Made by a program: the position numbers and the translations under genes. A DNA stretch of 33,730 nucleotides from Rhodospirillaceae bacterium. GTDB lineage: Bacteria; Pseudomonadota; Alphaproteobacteria; Thalassobaculales; Thalassobaculaceae. Where the stretch lies: the NCBI GenBank assembly GCA_018699735.1, contig JABIRP010000208.1, positions 1 through 33,730 of the forward strand. Direction: 5' to 3'. This document shows, in pieces, positions 1-6,882 of the stretch. Position 1 is the stretch's first letter, and each line of letters opens with the position of its first letter. The notes beneath the pieces were generated by a model. That model worked only from the letters and a program-made list of their open reading frames with translations, had not been told where the DNA came from and did no database searches.

Positions 1-129
1 AAGGATTTCCATTGGCCGGGAGAAAAGCCGCGATCGGTTCCGCTGGCAAGCGCAAACGAGCTTGTCGGTACTAGAAATCCGTTCCTATAGTCTGTCTCCA
101 ATTCCACCCTGCCACCGGAGTCAGTTCCA

Positions 130-939
130 ATGCCGCATCTCGAAATCGCCCCCGGCGAAACAATTTACTACGAACACGACCAACCGACCTCAAGCGACAA
201 GACTTTCGTCTTTGTAAACGCGCTGACCGGCAATACCGGAATGTGGCAGGCCGATGCCATAGGTCCTGTGTTGCGGGCGGCAGGACACGGCACGCTCTGC
301 TATAATTTTCGAGGCCAAGCTGATACCACCTTCGCCGACGGCACACCACTGACGCCGACCACAATTGTCTCTGACATTGCTACTCTGGTCGATACACTGA
401 GGCCGCAAGGCCCGATCCTGGTCGGCCTCTCGATCGGTGGACTTTTTGCCGCTCAGGCCCATCTGGCCGGAACCCGTGGTATTGGGCTGGTCCTGATCAA
501 TACACTCCGTAAGCCCACCCAACGTCTGGCGTGGATCAGCAATGCCATGGTCGAACTGGCCAAAACCGGCGGCGGGCGTCTGCTGATGATGGCGAATATG
601 CCGGTCATCGCCTCACCTGAACTGATCGAAAAGAGTTGGGATACGAGCTTCACCGGTGAGCCCTTCGAGGCGATGGATCCCAAGGATGGGCTGTTTCGCC
701 TAATGCAGGGATCACTCGAAACCGACTGGGATTTCGCCTACGAAAGTCTTGACGTGCCAGTGCTGTTGATGACCGGCATGTACGATCGATTGTTCCGGAT
801 CGGTGCCGACGTGGCCGAACTCAAGGCACGCATCCGCGATGCACACGAAGTCGTCCTAGAGGACGCCGGTCACCTGATCCCGGCCGAAAAGCCAGAACGC
901 TTCACCGCAGAACTGCTGGCATTCGCCGACACGTTATAG
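130..939 (+). CDS. alpha/beta-fold hydrolase
   Basis: Predicted cytoplasmic alpha/beta hydrolase of 269 residues, the usual length for the single-domain family. The nucleophile elbow GLSIGG puts Ser101 as nucleophile. Asp219 in the strand ending LLMTGMYDR and His248 in EDAGHLIPAEKPERF complete the catalytic triad. The early FVNALTGNTGMW segment takes the place of the HG-type oxyanion-hole motif, and NFRGQADT follows, as in lactonase or esterase-like members of the 3-oxoadipate enol-lactonase type. The substrate cannot be told from sequence. The ATG at 130 has GGAG about nine bases upstream. Its stop overlaps the stop of the convergent glnK gene by six bases, with no room for a separate terminator. 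Fold and triad are seen directly; the exact reaction is unknown. Confidence 0.9.
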   Translation: MPHLEIAPGETIYYEHDQPTSSDKTFVFVNALTGNTGMWQADAIGPVLRAAGHGTLCYNFRGQADTTFADGTPLTPTTIVSDIATLVDTLRPQGPILVGLSIGGLFAAQAHLAGTRGIGLVLINTLRKPTQRLAWISNAMVELAKTGGGRLLMMANMPVIASPELIEKSWDTSFTGEPFEAMDPKDGLFRLMQGSLETDWDFAYESLDVPVLLMTGMYDRLFRIGADVAELKARIRDAHEVVLEDAGHLIPAEKPERFTAELLAFADTL

Positions 940-1272
940 AGCTTCGTCGCCGGTCTCGCCGGTTCGGATCCGAACCGCGCGGGAAACATCCAACACGAAG
1001 ATTTTGCCGTCACCAATCTTACCGGTTCCAGCTGCGGTCTGGATTGCCTCTACGGCCTGCTCCTCGACCTCGTCAGCGACCACGATCTCAAGCATGACCT
1101 TGGGCACGAAATTGATCTGATACTCCGCCCCTCGGTACATCTCGGTGTGACCGCCTTGGCGGCCGTATCCTTTGACCTCCGCAACCGTCATGCCTTGGAT
1201 GCCAACATCCGAGAGCGCGGTGCGAACTTCCTCCAGCCGGTGCGGCTTGATGATCGCCTTAATGAGCTTCAT
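934..1272 (-). CDS. glnK: Nitrogen regulatory protein P-II (GlnK/GlnB)
   Basis: A 112-residue P-II signal protein, full length for the family. It senses 2-oxoglutarate and ATP/ADP and, in the GlnK class, blocks the ammonium channel by inserting its T-loop. The T-loop is intact: KGYGRQGGHTEMYRGAEY carries Tyr51, the site uridylylated by GlnD in proteobacteria. The C-terminal RIRTGETGDEAL matches the family signature. The start is well supported: AAGGAGGGG lies six bases before the ATG. It sits 39 bases downstream of amtB on the same strand, so the two are very probably co-transcribed and GlnK should act on this AmtB. The order amtB then glnK is the reverse of the common proteobacterial glnK-amtB arrangement. 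Confidence 0.97.
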   Translation of the reverse strand: MKLIKAIIKPHRLEEVRTALSDVGIQGMTVAEVKGYGRQGGHTEMYRGAEYQINFVPKVMLEIVVADEVEEQAVEAIQTAAGTGKIGDGKIFVLDVSRAVRIRTGETGDEAL

Positions 1273-1293
1273 CGGGTTCCCCTCCTTGAACTC

Positions 1294-1312
1294 GTGGTTT
1301 GATCATAACCAC
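1294..1312 (-). promoter_or_regulatory. small hairpin in the amtB-glnK spacer
   Basis: The arms GTGGTT and AACCAC (6 bp) enclose a 7-base loop, starting exactly at the last codon of amtB and ending about ten bases before the glnK Shine-Dalgarno. It could tune relative expression or mRNA stability of the two genes. There is no U-tract, so it is not a clear terminator. Function is inferred. Confidence 0.3.
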
Positions 1313-2622
1313 TAGGTAAGATCATAGCCGCGTTCGCCATGGTCGACGATATCCAAGCCCTCAATCTCATCTTCAGTGCTGACCCGCAAGCCGACGATGA
1401 CCTGAGTGATCTTAACGATGCCCCAGGTCGCTGCGGCGGACCAAACAGCAACTGCAACGATCGCGATCGCTTGGACGACCAACTGCCCGCCCATGGTTTG
1501 CCCCTCTGGCAGACCAAGGCCGCCGAAGGCTGCGGCCGCAAATACCGCAACCAGAAGCGAGCCGATAACGCCACCAACACCATGCACGGCGAAGACGTCG
1601 AGCGAGTCGTCGATCTTCAGGGTCAACTTGATATAGGTCGTTGCCCATTGGCATATCACACCAGCGGCGGTGCCGATCACCAGTGCGCCGACCGGCCCAA
1701 CAAACCCGGAAGCCGGGGTAATCGAAGCCAACCCCGCGACCATTCCCGTTACGATGCCGACCATGCTGGGCTTGCCGAACCGGATCCATTCGATCCCGGC
1801 CCAAACGATCGCGGCAGTGGCGGCAGAAATGTGAGTGACCGTCATCGCCATGCCCGCACTGCCGCCGGCGCCAAGCGCACTGCCAGCATTGAACCCGAAC
1901 CAGCCAACCCAAAGCATCGCGGCACCAATCATAGTCAAGACCGGGCTGTGTGGTGGCCGCATCTCGCCCGGGAAGCCGCGCCGTTTACCGAGCATCATTG
2001 CGATGACAATCGAGGAGACCCCCGCCGTGACGTGAACCACGATGCCGCCGGCAAAATCCATCGTTCCCTTCTCAGCGAGCCAGCCTCCGCCCCAAACCCA
2101 ATGGGTAACCGGGGAGTAAACAATGACCAGCCAAAGAATGCTGAACATCAACACCGCTGCAAAGCGGATGCGTTCCGGATAGGCACCAACAATCAAAGCC
2201 GGGGTGATGATGGCAAAGGTCATTTGAAACATGAAAAACACGGTCTCGGGGATCGTGCCCGTCAGCGAGTCGACACCGACCCCACTCAAGAACGATTTGG
2301 ACAATCCACCGATCCAGGCATTTGCACTACCGCCATCGCCGAACGCCAAACTGTAGCCAACCGCGAGCCATACCAGTGAGCCAACGGCTGCAATGGCAAA
2401 GCAATGCATCAAGACTGAGAGTACATTGCGCGCGCGAACCAGACCGGCATAAAACAATGCCAACCCCGGCAGGGTCATGAACAGAACCAAAGCCGTCGAG
2501 GTGAGGATCCAAGCCGTGTCCCCAGTATCGAGCCCTTCGGCCGCCTCGGCCACGCCGCCTGTAAACGCCAGAAGCAACACACCGGATACAATGCTTTTCA
2601 TAATCGCGTGAAAATTGGACAT
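1312..2622 (-). CDS. amtB: Ammonium transporter (Amt family)
   Basis: Inner-membrane ammonium channel of 436 residues, typical Amt length. An N-terminal signal-like hydrophobic segment ending GGVAEAAEG (about residues 8-30) is followed by some eleven hydrophobic segments. The pore twin histidines are both present: His197 in AGGIVVHVTAG and His347 in LDVFAVHGVGG. FYAGLVRARN, GAYPERIRF and GWFGFNAGS are all family landmarks. The C-terminal cytoplasmic tail ends EDEIEGLDIVDHGERGYDL, the usual GlnK-responsive tail. The ATG at 2622 is preceded by a purine-rich GGGGGGCGGAG; a second ATG seven codons in (2601) is possible but lacks a good ribosome site. I did not find a convincing sigma-54 element upstream, although nitrogen control through NtrC would be expected. 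Confidence 0.97.
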   Translation of the reverse strand: MSNFHAIMKSIVSGVLLLAFTGGVAEAAEGLDTGDTAWILTSTALVLFMTLPGLALFYAGLVRARNVLSVLMHCFAIAAVGSLVWLAVGYSLAFGDGGSANAWIGGLSKSFLSGVGVDSLTGTIPETVFFMFQMTFAIITPALIVGAYPERIRFAAVLMFSILWLVIVYSPVTHWVWGGGWLAEKGTMDFAGGIVVHVTAGVSSIVIAMMLGKRRGFPGEMRPPHSPVLTMIGAAMLWVGWFGFNAGSALGAGGSAGMAMTVTHISAATAAIVWAGIEWIRFGKPSMVGIVTGMVAGLASITPASGFVGPVGALVIGTAAGVICQWATTYIKLTLKIDDSLDVFAVHGVGGVIGSLLVAVFAAAAFGGLGLPEGQTMGGQLVVQAIAIVAVAVWSAAATWGIVKITQVIVGLRVSTEDEIEGLDIVDHGERGYDLT

Positions 2623-2647
2623 CTCCGCCCCCCTGCAGATGGCACGA

Positions 2648-2665
2648 CGGGTCTCTCAAGACCCG
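2648..2665. promoter_or_regulatory. short GC-rich hairpin in the amtB leader
   Basis: CGGGTCT and AGACCCG form a perfect 7-bp stem with a 4-base loop, about 25 bases upstream of the amtB start. On the amtB transcript it would sit in the 5' leader. No U-tract follows on either strand. The role is unknown. Confidence 0.35.
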
Positions 2666-2716
2666 GGCGCGTTCGTTTTCAGGAGAATACGAAAAGATGC
2701 CTAAATTGCAATCATA

Positions 2717-2751
2717 ATTAATAATTGCCTATTAAATAGGCAATTATTAAT
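2717..2751. repeat. 35-bp perfect palindrome, AT-rich, in the amtB/HAD divergent region
   Basis: The 17-base arm ATTAATAATTGCCTATT (2717-2733) is followed by a single A and its exact reverse complement (2735-2751). Further ATTGC/GCAAT half-sites lie outside it at 2705-2709 and 2752-2756. It lies between amtB (leftward) and the HAD genes (rightward), about 95 bp from amtB and 107 bp from the first HAD start. It may be an operator for a dimeric regulator or a cruciform/transcript hairpin. It is much more AT-rich than its surroundings. Confidence 0.7.
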
Positions 2752-2857
2752 GCAATGCCCCCGAACTGAACCACCAGCAATTGTTCCGGACTGGCGCTAG
2801 CCTCAATGGTTTGGTAAGCCATGTTGAATTGTTTGGTAACAATTGGATCCCACCAGC

Positions 2858-3535
2858 ATGACGGCTTCCGCCATCGTCTCCGGCTCGCCCCGCCTCGTGA
2901 TCTTCGATTGCGACGGCGTTTTGGTCGACAGCGAGCCCATCGCCAATCGCATTCGCGCTGAGGCATTGACAGAAGAGGGTTGGGTCATCGATTTCGAAGA
3001 CGCGATGCGGCAGTTCAAAGGCGGCAAACTAAGTGAAATTCAGCGTGAAGCCGAAGAGCGCCTCGGTCGGTCTTTGGGCGAGGGCTGGCTGGACCGGATT
3101 TACGCGATGGAATTCGAAGTCTATCGCCGCGAACTTGAACCAATCCCAGGCGTCGTCGACGCTTTGGACGCACTGGATCGAGCCGGCATTCGTTATTGTG
3201 TCGCAAGCAACGGCCCCTTGGCAAAAATGAAAGTCACGCTTGGTTCGACCGGTCTGTTGGATCGGTTCAACGATCGCCTGTTTTCAGCCAATATGGTCGA
3301 ACGCCCGAAACCGGCACCGGATCTATTCCTGCATGCGGCCCGGAAATGCGGCGTTCCCCCAGCCGACTGCATCGTCGTTGAAGACAGCCCAACCGGGGCC
3401 AAAGCGGCAATCGCAGCCGAAATCCCGGTCTATGGCTACACCGCCGACACACCAGCCTCCGAGCTGACAGCAATCGGTGTACGGCGAACCTTTGCCGCCA
3501 TGGGCGACTTGCCAGCGCTTCTCTCGATAAACTGA
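2858..3535 (+). CDS. HAD-superfamily hydrolase, beta-phosphoglucomutase-like (copy 1)
   Basis: A 225-residue HAD hydrolase of the subfamily I, beta-phosphoglucomutase/phosphoglycolate phosphatase type. Motif I is FDCDGVLVDSE with nucleophile Asp17 and acid/base Asp19. Motif II is the Ser of CVASNG, motif III the Lys in ERPKPAPDLF, and motif IV VVEDSPTGAKAA. The stretch between motifs I and II is a helical C1 cap. The likely reaction is hydrolysis of a small sugar phosphate or a related phosphoester; the substrate is not readable. I chose the ATG at 2858. An in-frame TTG lies at 2843, but the ATG has a GGA-containing site about nine bases upstream and gives the normal length. It is followed six bases later by a clear paralogue, so the two probably form an operon. 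Confidence 0.9.
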   Translation: MTASAIVSGSPRLVIFDCDGVLVDSEPIANRIRAEALTEEGWVIDFEDAMRQFKGGKLSEIQREAEERLGRSLGEGWLDRIYAMEFEVYRRELEPIPGVVDALDALDRAGIRYCVASNGPLAKMKVTLGSTGLLDRFNDRLFSANMVERPKPAPDLFLHAARKCGVPPADCIVVEDSPTGAKAAIAAEIPVYGYTADTPASELTAIGVRRTFAAMGDLPALLSIN

Positions 3536-3541
3536 GTACAT

Positions 3542-4201
3542 ATGCCCCTTCCCACCGACACTCTGGTCATCTTTGACTGCGATGGCGTGCTGGTCGACAG
3601 CGAGCCAATCGTCTTCGCTGTCTTCGTCGAAAGCCTGCGACCGTTCGGTATCGAACTTTCGGTCGAAGAGGCCGTGCGGCGGTATAAGGGCCATCGCCTG
3701 CGCGAAAACCGGCAGCAGCTCTTGCGAGATTACGGCATCGACATGCCCGAGAGCTGGGAGCGTGAGCAATTCCAGCTCGGCGAAGACCGGCTCGCCGTGG
3801 AAGTTGGCGCCATCACAGGGGTAGCGCCCGTCGTCGAGCGTTTGGTCGGGCGCGGAAACCCGGTCTGTGTTGCCAGCCAGAGCCGCATGACACGAATAGA
3901 ACTCAGCCTCAAGCGTGCCGACCTCTGGTCGCATTTCGAGGGCAATGTGTTCTCGGCCCATATGGTCGAGAAGGCCAAACCTGCCCCGGATGTCTATCTG
4001 TTGGCGGCCAAGACCATGGGGCATGCACCCGAAAGCTGCTTTGTCATCGAGGATACGGTCGCCGGTGTCAGCGCCGGGGTTGCGGCCGGCATGACAGTGT
4101 TCGGTTATGCCGCTGACAGTGATCCAGCCGCCCTTGGCCAAGCTGGCGCTGTATCGATTTTCGACGATATGTCCGAGCTACCAGGGTTGCTCGGTATTTA
4201 A
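3542..4201 (+). CDS. HAD-superfamily hydrolase, beta-phosphoglucomutase-like (copy 2)
   Basis: A 219-residue paralogue of the preceding gene. Motif I FDCDGVLVDSEPI is identical over 13 residues, with Asp12 and Asp14. Motif II is CVASQS, motif III Lys lies in EKAKPAPDVY, and motif IV is VIEDTVAGVSAG. The helical cap differs between the two copies, which in this family usually means a different substrate. Both end with a short tail naming the same pattern (copy 1 GDLPALLSI, copy 2 SELPGLLGI), supporting tandem duplication followed by divergence. It converges on the TPR lipoprotein gene with only seven bases between the ends. The specific activity is unknown. Confidence 0.9.
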   Translation: MPLPTDTLVIFDCDGVLVDSEPIVFAVFVESLRPFGIELSVEEAVRRYKGHRLRENRQQLLRDYGIDMPESWEREQFQLGEDRLAVEVGAITGVAPVVERLVGRGNPVCVASQSRMTRIELSLKRADLWSHFEGNVFSAHMVEKAKPAPDVYLLAAKTMGHAPESCFVIEDTVAGVSAGVAAGMTVFGYAADSDPAALGQAGAVSIFDDMSELPGLLGI

Positions 4202-4208
4202 TGGGCCC

Positions 4209-5033
4209 CTACTCGGACTTCGCAGGCGGCGCGTCCACGTTCTCTCCCGCCCGCATGGCCCGCAGCAGATCATAGACCCCGAGATTATGGCGCACCTGAT
4301 CCGAACTCAGATCCTTTTTGGAGAGCCTCGCGGCAGCCGGTGCATTGCCAGCGAGACCATAGACCAAGGCCAGGTTCTGGCGCTCTCGTAAGCCGGCAGC
4401 CGGATCGGCAATGAGTTTCTGAAACAACGCGATCGCCGCCTCCAAATCTCCAGAAATGGCGAGCGAGAGACCAAGGTTATTGCGCAGAGACACGTCACCA
4501 GGCGCCTCTTTCAGCCCCAAACGATAGGCTTCCTGCGCGGCGGTATGGTCGCCGATCAGATCAAGGGCGACCCCCTTGCCGTTCCAAGCCCGCCGATCCT
4601 GCGGATGATCCCGCAAAAGCGCGTCATACAGATCAAGCGCCGGCGCCGGGCGATCCGTAACCATAAAGGCGCGCGCCAAACCGTGCCTCGCCTCCACTTG
4701 TGTCCCGTCTAGGTTCAAAGCCTCTCGGTAAAGCGCCTCGGCCTTTTCGGTTCGCCCGATCGCAAGGCTGGTGTTGGCCAACCCGACAAGTGGCTCGGGA
4801 GCACCCGGATAAAGTTTGCGCGCACGCTCATAAACCGAAATCGCATTCAACGGGTCGCCCGCACTGGCCGCTGCCGAAGCCATCCCCATCAAGGTCGGCA
4901 ACGGTGTGCTGGCTTGCGAGGGTGTGTCGGTGTGTGGCTTGTCACTGTCGGCGCACCCCGATAGAGCCGCCCCCAACATCAGGACGAGATATAGCCATAA
5001 ATACTTGACCGAGAACGGGGGCATAATTTTCAT
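4209..5033 (-). CDS. TPR-repeat lipoprotein, TadD-like
   Basis: A 274-residue tetratricopeptide protein with a lipoprotein signal. Residues 11-27 are hydrophobic and end in the lipobox LSGC with Cys27, so it should be lipid-anchored in the periplasm. The TPR motifs run from about residue 48 to 230, including AISVYERARKLYPGAPEPL, AEALYREALNLDGTQVEAR and AQEAYRLGLKEAPGDVSLR. The segment NNLGLSLAISGDLEAAIALF followed by RQNLALVYGLAG closely recalls TadD, the lipoprotein of Tad/Flp pilus machines. No other tad gene lies within the window, so it may be an orphan paralogue with a general envelope scaffolding role. An alternative ATG lies three codons downstream. Fold and localisation are well supported; a pilus role is inference. 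Confidence 0.85.
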   Translation of the reverse strand: MKIMPPFSVKYLWLYLVLMLGAALSGCADSDKPHTDTPSQASTPLPTLMGMASAAASAGDPLNAISVYERARKLYPGAPEPLVGLANTSLAIGRTEKAEALYREALNLDGTQVEARHGLARAFMVTDRPAPALDLYDALLRDHPQDRRAWNGKGVALDLIGDHTAAQEAYRLGLKEAPGDVSLRNNLGLSLAISGDLEAAIALFQKLIADPAAGLRERQNLALVYGLAGNAPAAARLSKKDLSSDQVRHNLGVYDLLRAMRAGENVDAPPAKSE

Positions 5034-5171
5034 CCCTTGTCGGTTCTGCCGACCCGACGCATAAAAATGCGGCTTTAATCAATGCTATACCGTACTATCG
5101 TCCAGGCAAGGCGGCAATTCCGGCGGGGCCACTCCGCTGGTCACTATTGGTTGGGTATACAAGTCTGACGC

Positions 5172-5678
5172 ATGAGCGAAACGGACGATACGAACGGGTC
5201 GAGTGATCCCGCCGAAAAAGAACGGGAACTCCGCGAGTTCTACGGCGAGATGACGCGACTGATCGAGCGGCTGCACCGCCGCTACCTCGAAGTCGTGCGC
5301 ATTCAGCTTGAGGCATTGGGCATCCGTGACATCAATTCGGTGCAGGCGTTGATTCTCGTGACCGTTGCAGACGAGGAAATGCTGGTCCGCGACCTGATCC
5401 AGCGGTGCTACTACCTCGGCTCCTCGACCAACTACAACATCAAGAAACTGGTCGATTGTGAATATCTCGAACAACAACGCAGCAGCCATGATCGGCGCTC
5501 GGTACGCATCAGGCTCTCAAACCAAGGCCGCGAACTCTACACCCGATTACGCGAGTTGGAAGCGCGCCACGCCGAAGAGGTTGCAGAAGATTTCAGACTG
5601 GCCGAAGGCATCGATCATGTACGCAAAATGTTACGACGGGTGGAGCGTGTATGGGCCGATTACATAGATTTCGGATGA
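5172..5678 (+). CDS. ldtR: MarR-family winged-helix regulator, LdtR-like
   Basis: A 168-residue MarR-type regulator. An acidic N-terminal tail is followed by a dimerisation helix (MTRLIERLHRRYLEVVRIQL). The winged helix follows: GIRDINSVQALIL, LVRDLIQRCYYLGSSTNYNI and the wing RSSHDRRSVRIRLSNQGREL. The RDINSVQAL and YYLGSSTNYNIKKLVD segments match what I know of LdtR, the alphaproteobacterial regulator of L,D-transpeptidase and stress genes. No L,D-transpeptidase gene is adjacent, so any target is elsewhere or is its own promoter. The ATG at 5172 has only a weak ribosome site. It is divergent from the TPR lipoprotein gene across a 138-base gap that must hold both promoters. Confidence 0.88.
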   Translation: MSETDDTNGSSDPAEKERELREFYGEMTRLIERLHRRYLEVVRIQLEALGIRDINSVQALILVTVADEEMLVRDLIQRCYYLGSSTNYNIKKLVDCEYLEQQRSSHDRRSVRIRLSNQGRELYTRLRELEARHAEEVAEDFRLAEGIDHVRKMLRRVERVWADYIDFG

Positions 5679-5772
5679 CGGCGGGCACTCGATGTTTGAT
5701 TATATCCAGTAGGCGGATGAGGGTTTCAGTCGGCATTTTGCCGCGAAGTTTCCAGGAAGAGGAGATGACATC

Positions 5773-6849
5773 ATGATTGATGGTTTTGTTACGTTGCCGG
5801 CATTGGCAATTGGCGCATTTTTCACGGTGTCATTTTTCATCGATCCGAGCACGATCGTGGTCGATAAGATCGATGTCCCGGGCGCCATGGAGGATAAGGG
5901 TTACAACGGTGAGGTAACCGCCGAGCGGTTTTCCGACGCCCTGGCTCACATTGCAGAATCCGCGGGCACCAATCGCGGCAATCTAGTCAGCGAAGAAAGA
6001 GCGCGGGCGAAATCGGTTGAAGCGCTGACCGATTGGTTCGGATTTGCACGGCCGATTAGGGCCGCCCAGGTCGCTCTCGGGTTCCTGCCCTACACCTTCG
6101 CCGGTGAAGTCGTTGAAGATAAAGACAAACTATTCTTGCACGTTCGCGGTCAATCTCCCTCTTTCTATCATTTCGAGATCGTATCAGAAGGCACGATCGC
6201 GGACCCCGATGGTATGATCGAAGATGCGGCTTTCAAACTGATGCGACATATCGATCCCTACATGTTGGCCGTCTATCATTTCCGGCGAGATTTTCGCACC
6301 AAGGATTTCACCCAAACTTTCAAGGAGCTTGATCACTGCCTCGTCGCCGCTCCGAAGGAGCAAATCCCCTGGGTTTATGCGCTTTGGGGTCACGCGTTGT
6401 TCCGTCTGGGGAAGAACGAGCAGGCGATCATAAAATACCGCCAAGCCATGCTACTCGACCCGACATTCCCGCGTCCGATGATGCGATGGGGTGAGGTGTT
6501 GGCCTCAGAAGGCAAACATGACGAAGCGATCAACCGGTTCAAGAAAACACTGGAAATAGAGCCGCGCTATCCCGAGGCTTTGGTTTTCTGGGCCAAATCA
6601 CTCGAAGCCAAGGGTGATCTGGCGACCGCGCGCAGCAAATACGAAGACGCTGCCCATATGGCGCCGGACTTCGCCCGGGTCCGGCACTCCTACGGCAAAT
6701 TCCTGGAGTCCCAGGGGGAGAACCTTTCGGCCCAAATCGAATTCAGAAAAGCCTATGACTTGGATCGGGGCAAAAAGAGCTACACCCAGAGCTTGCGCCG
6801 AATTCAGCGTAAAATTGATCCTGCCCTGAGTGAAATAGCGCCACTCTAA
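5773..6849 (+). CDS. Membrane-anchored TPR protein of unknown function
   Basis: A 358-residue protein. Residues 4-22 form one hydrophobic segment (LPALAIGAFFTVSFFI), a likely signal anchor without a lipobox. A middle region (about 25-180) has no family I recognise; it contains the strand-rich stretch VVEDKDKLFLHVRGQSPSFY. The C-terminal half (about 190-345) holds four or five TPR units such as QAIIKYRQAMLLDPTFPRP, EAINRFKKTLEIEPRYPEA and TARSKYEDAAHMAPDFARV. The start has a strong GGAAGAGGAG site. The sensor-MFS fusion begins 33 bases downstream on the same strand, so the two are probably co-expressed and may share a task. The TPR half is certain; the role is unknown. Confidence 0.85.
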   Translation: MIDGFVTLPALAIGAFFTVSFFIDPSTIVVDKIDVPGAMEDKGYNGEVTAERFSDALAHIAESAGTNRGNLVSEERARAKSVEALTDWFGFARPIRAAQVALGFLPYTFAGEVVEDKDKLFLHVRGQSPSFYHFEIVSEGTIADPDGMIEDAAFKLMRHIDPYMLAVYHFRRDFRTKDFTQTFKELDHCLVAAPKEQIPWVYALWGHALFRLGKNEQAIIKYRQAMLLDPTFPRPMMRWGEVLASEGKHDEAINRFKKTLEIEPRYPEALVFWAKSLEAKGDLATARSKYEDAAHMAPDFARVRHSYGKFLESQGENLSAQIEFRKAYDLDRGKKSYTQSLRRIQRKIDPALSEIAPL

Positions 6850-6882
6850 TTACGTCTTTCTGTCTCAACCAAACGGCTGGCC

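Noticed and set aside
1-129. Open frame entering from the left edge (frame 1, stop at 88-90) as the end of an upstream gene
   Set aside because: Two plus-strand frames are open there and the roughly 29 residues show no recognisable family feature; it cannot be told from non-coding DNA.
1339-2379. Long plus-strand open frame of 346 codons opposite amtB
   Set aside because: It is the antisense shadow of a certain ammonium transporter gene; composition is Asp/Arg/His-rich nonsense and there is no ribosome site.
2640-2656. TGGCACG on the plus strand as a sigma-54 -24 element
   Set aside because: It points away from amtB, and the expected TTGC at the -12 position is absent. No good match was found on the minus strand either.
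3323-4141. 272-codon minus-strand frame across both HAD genes
   Set aside because: It runs antisense through the conserved motifs of two real genes and matches no family.
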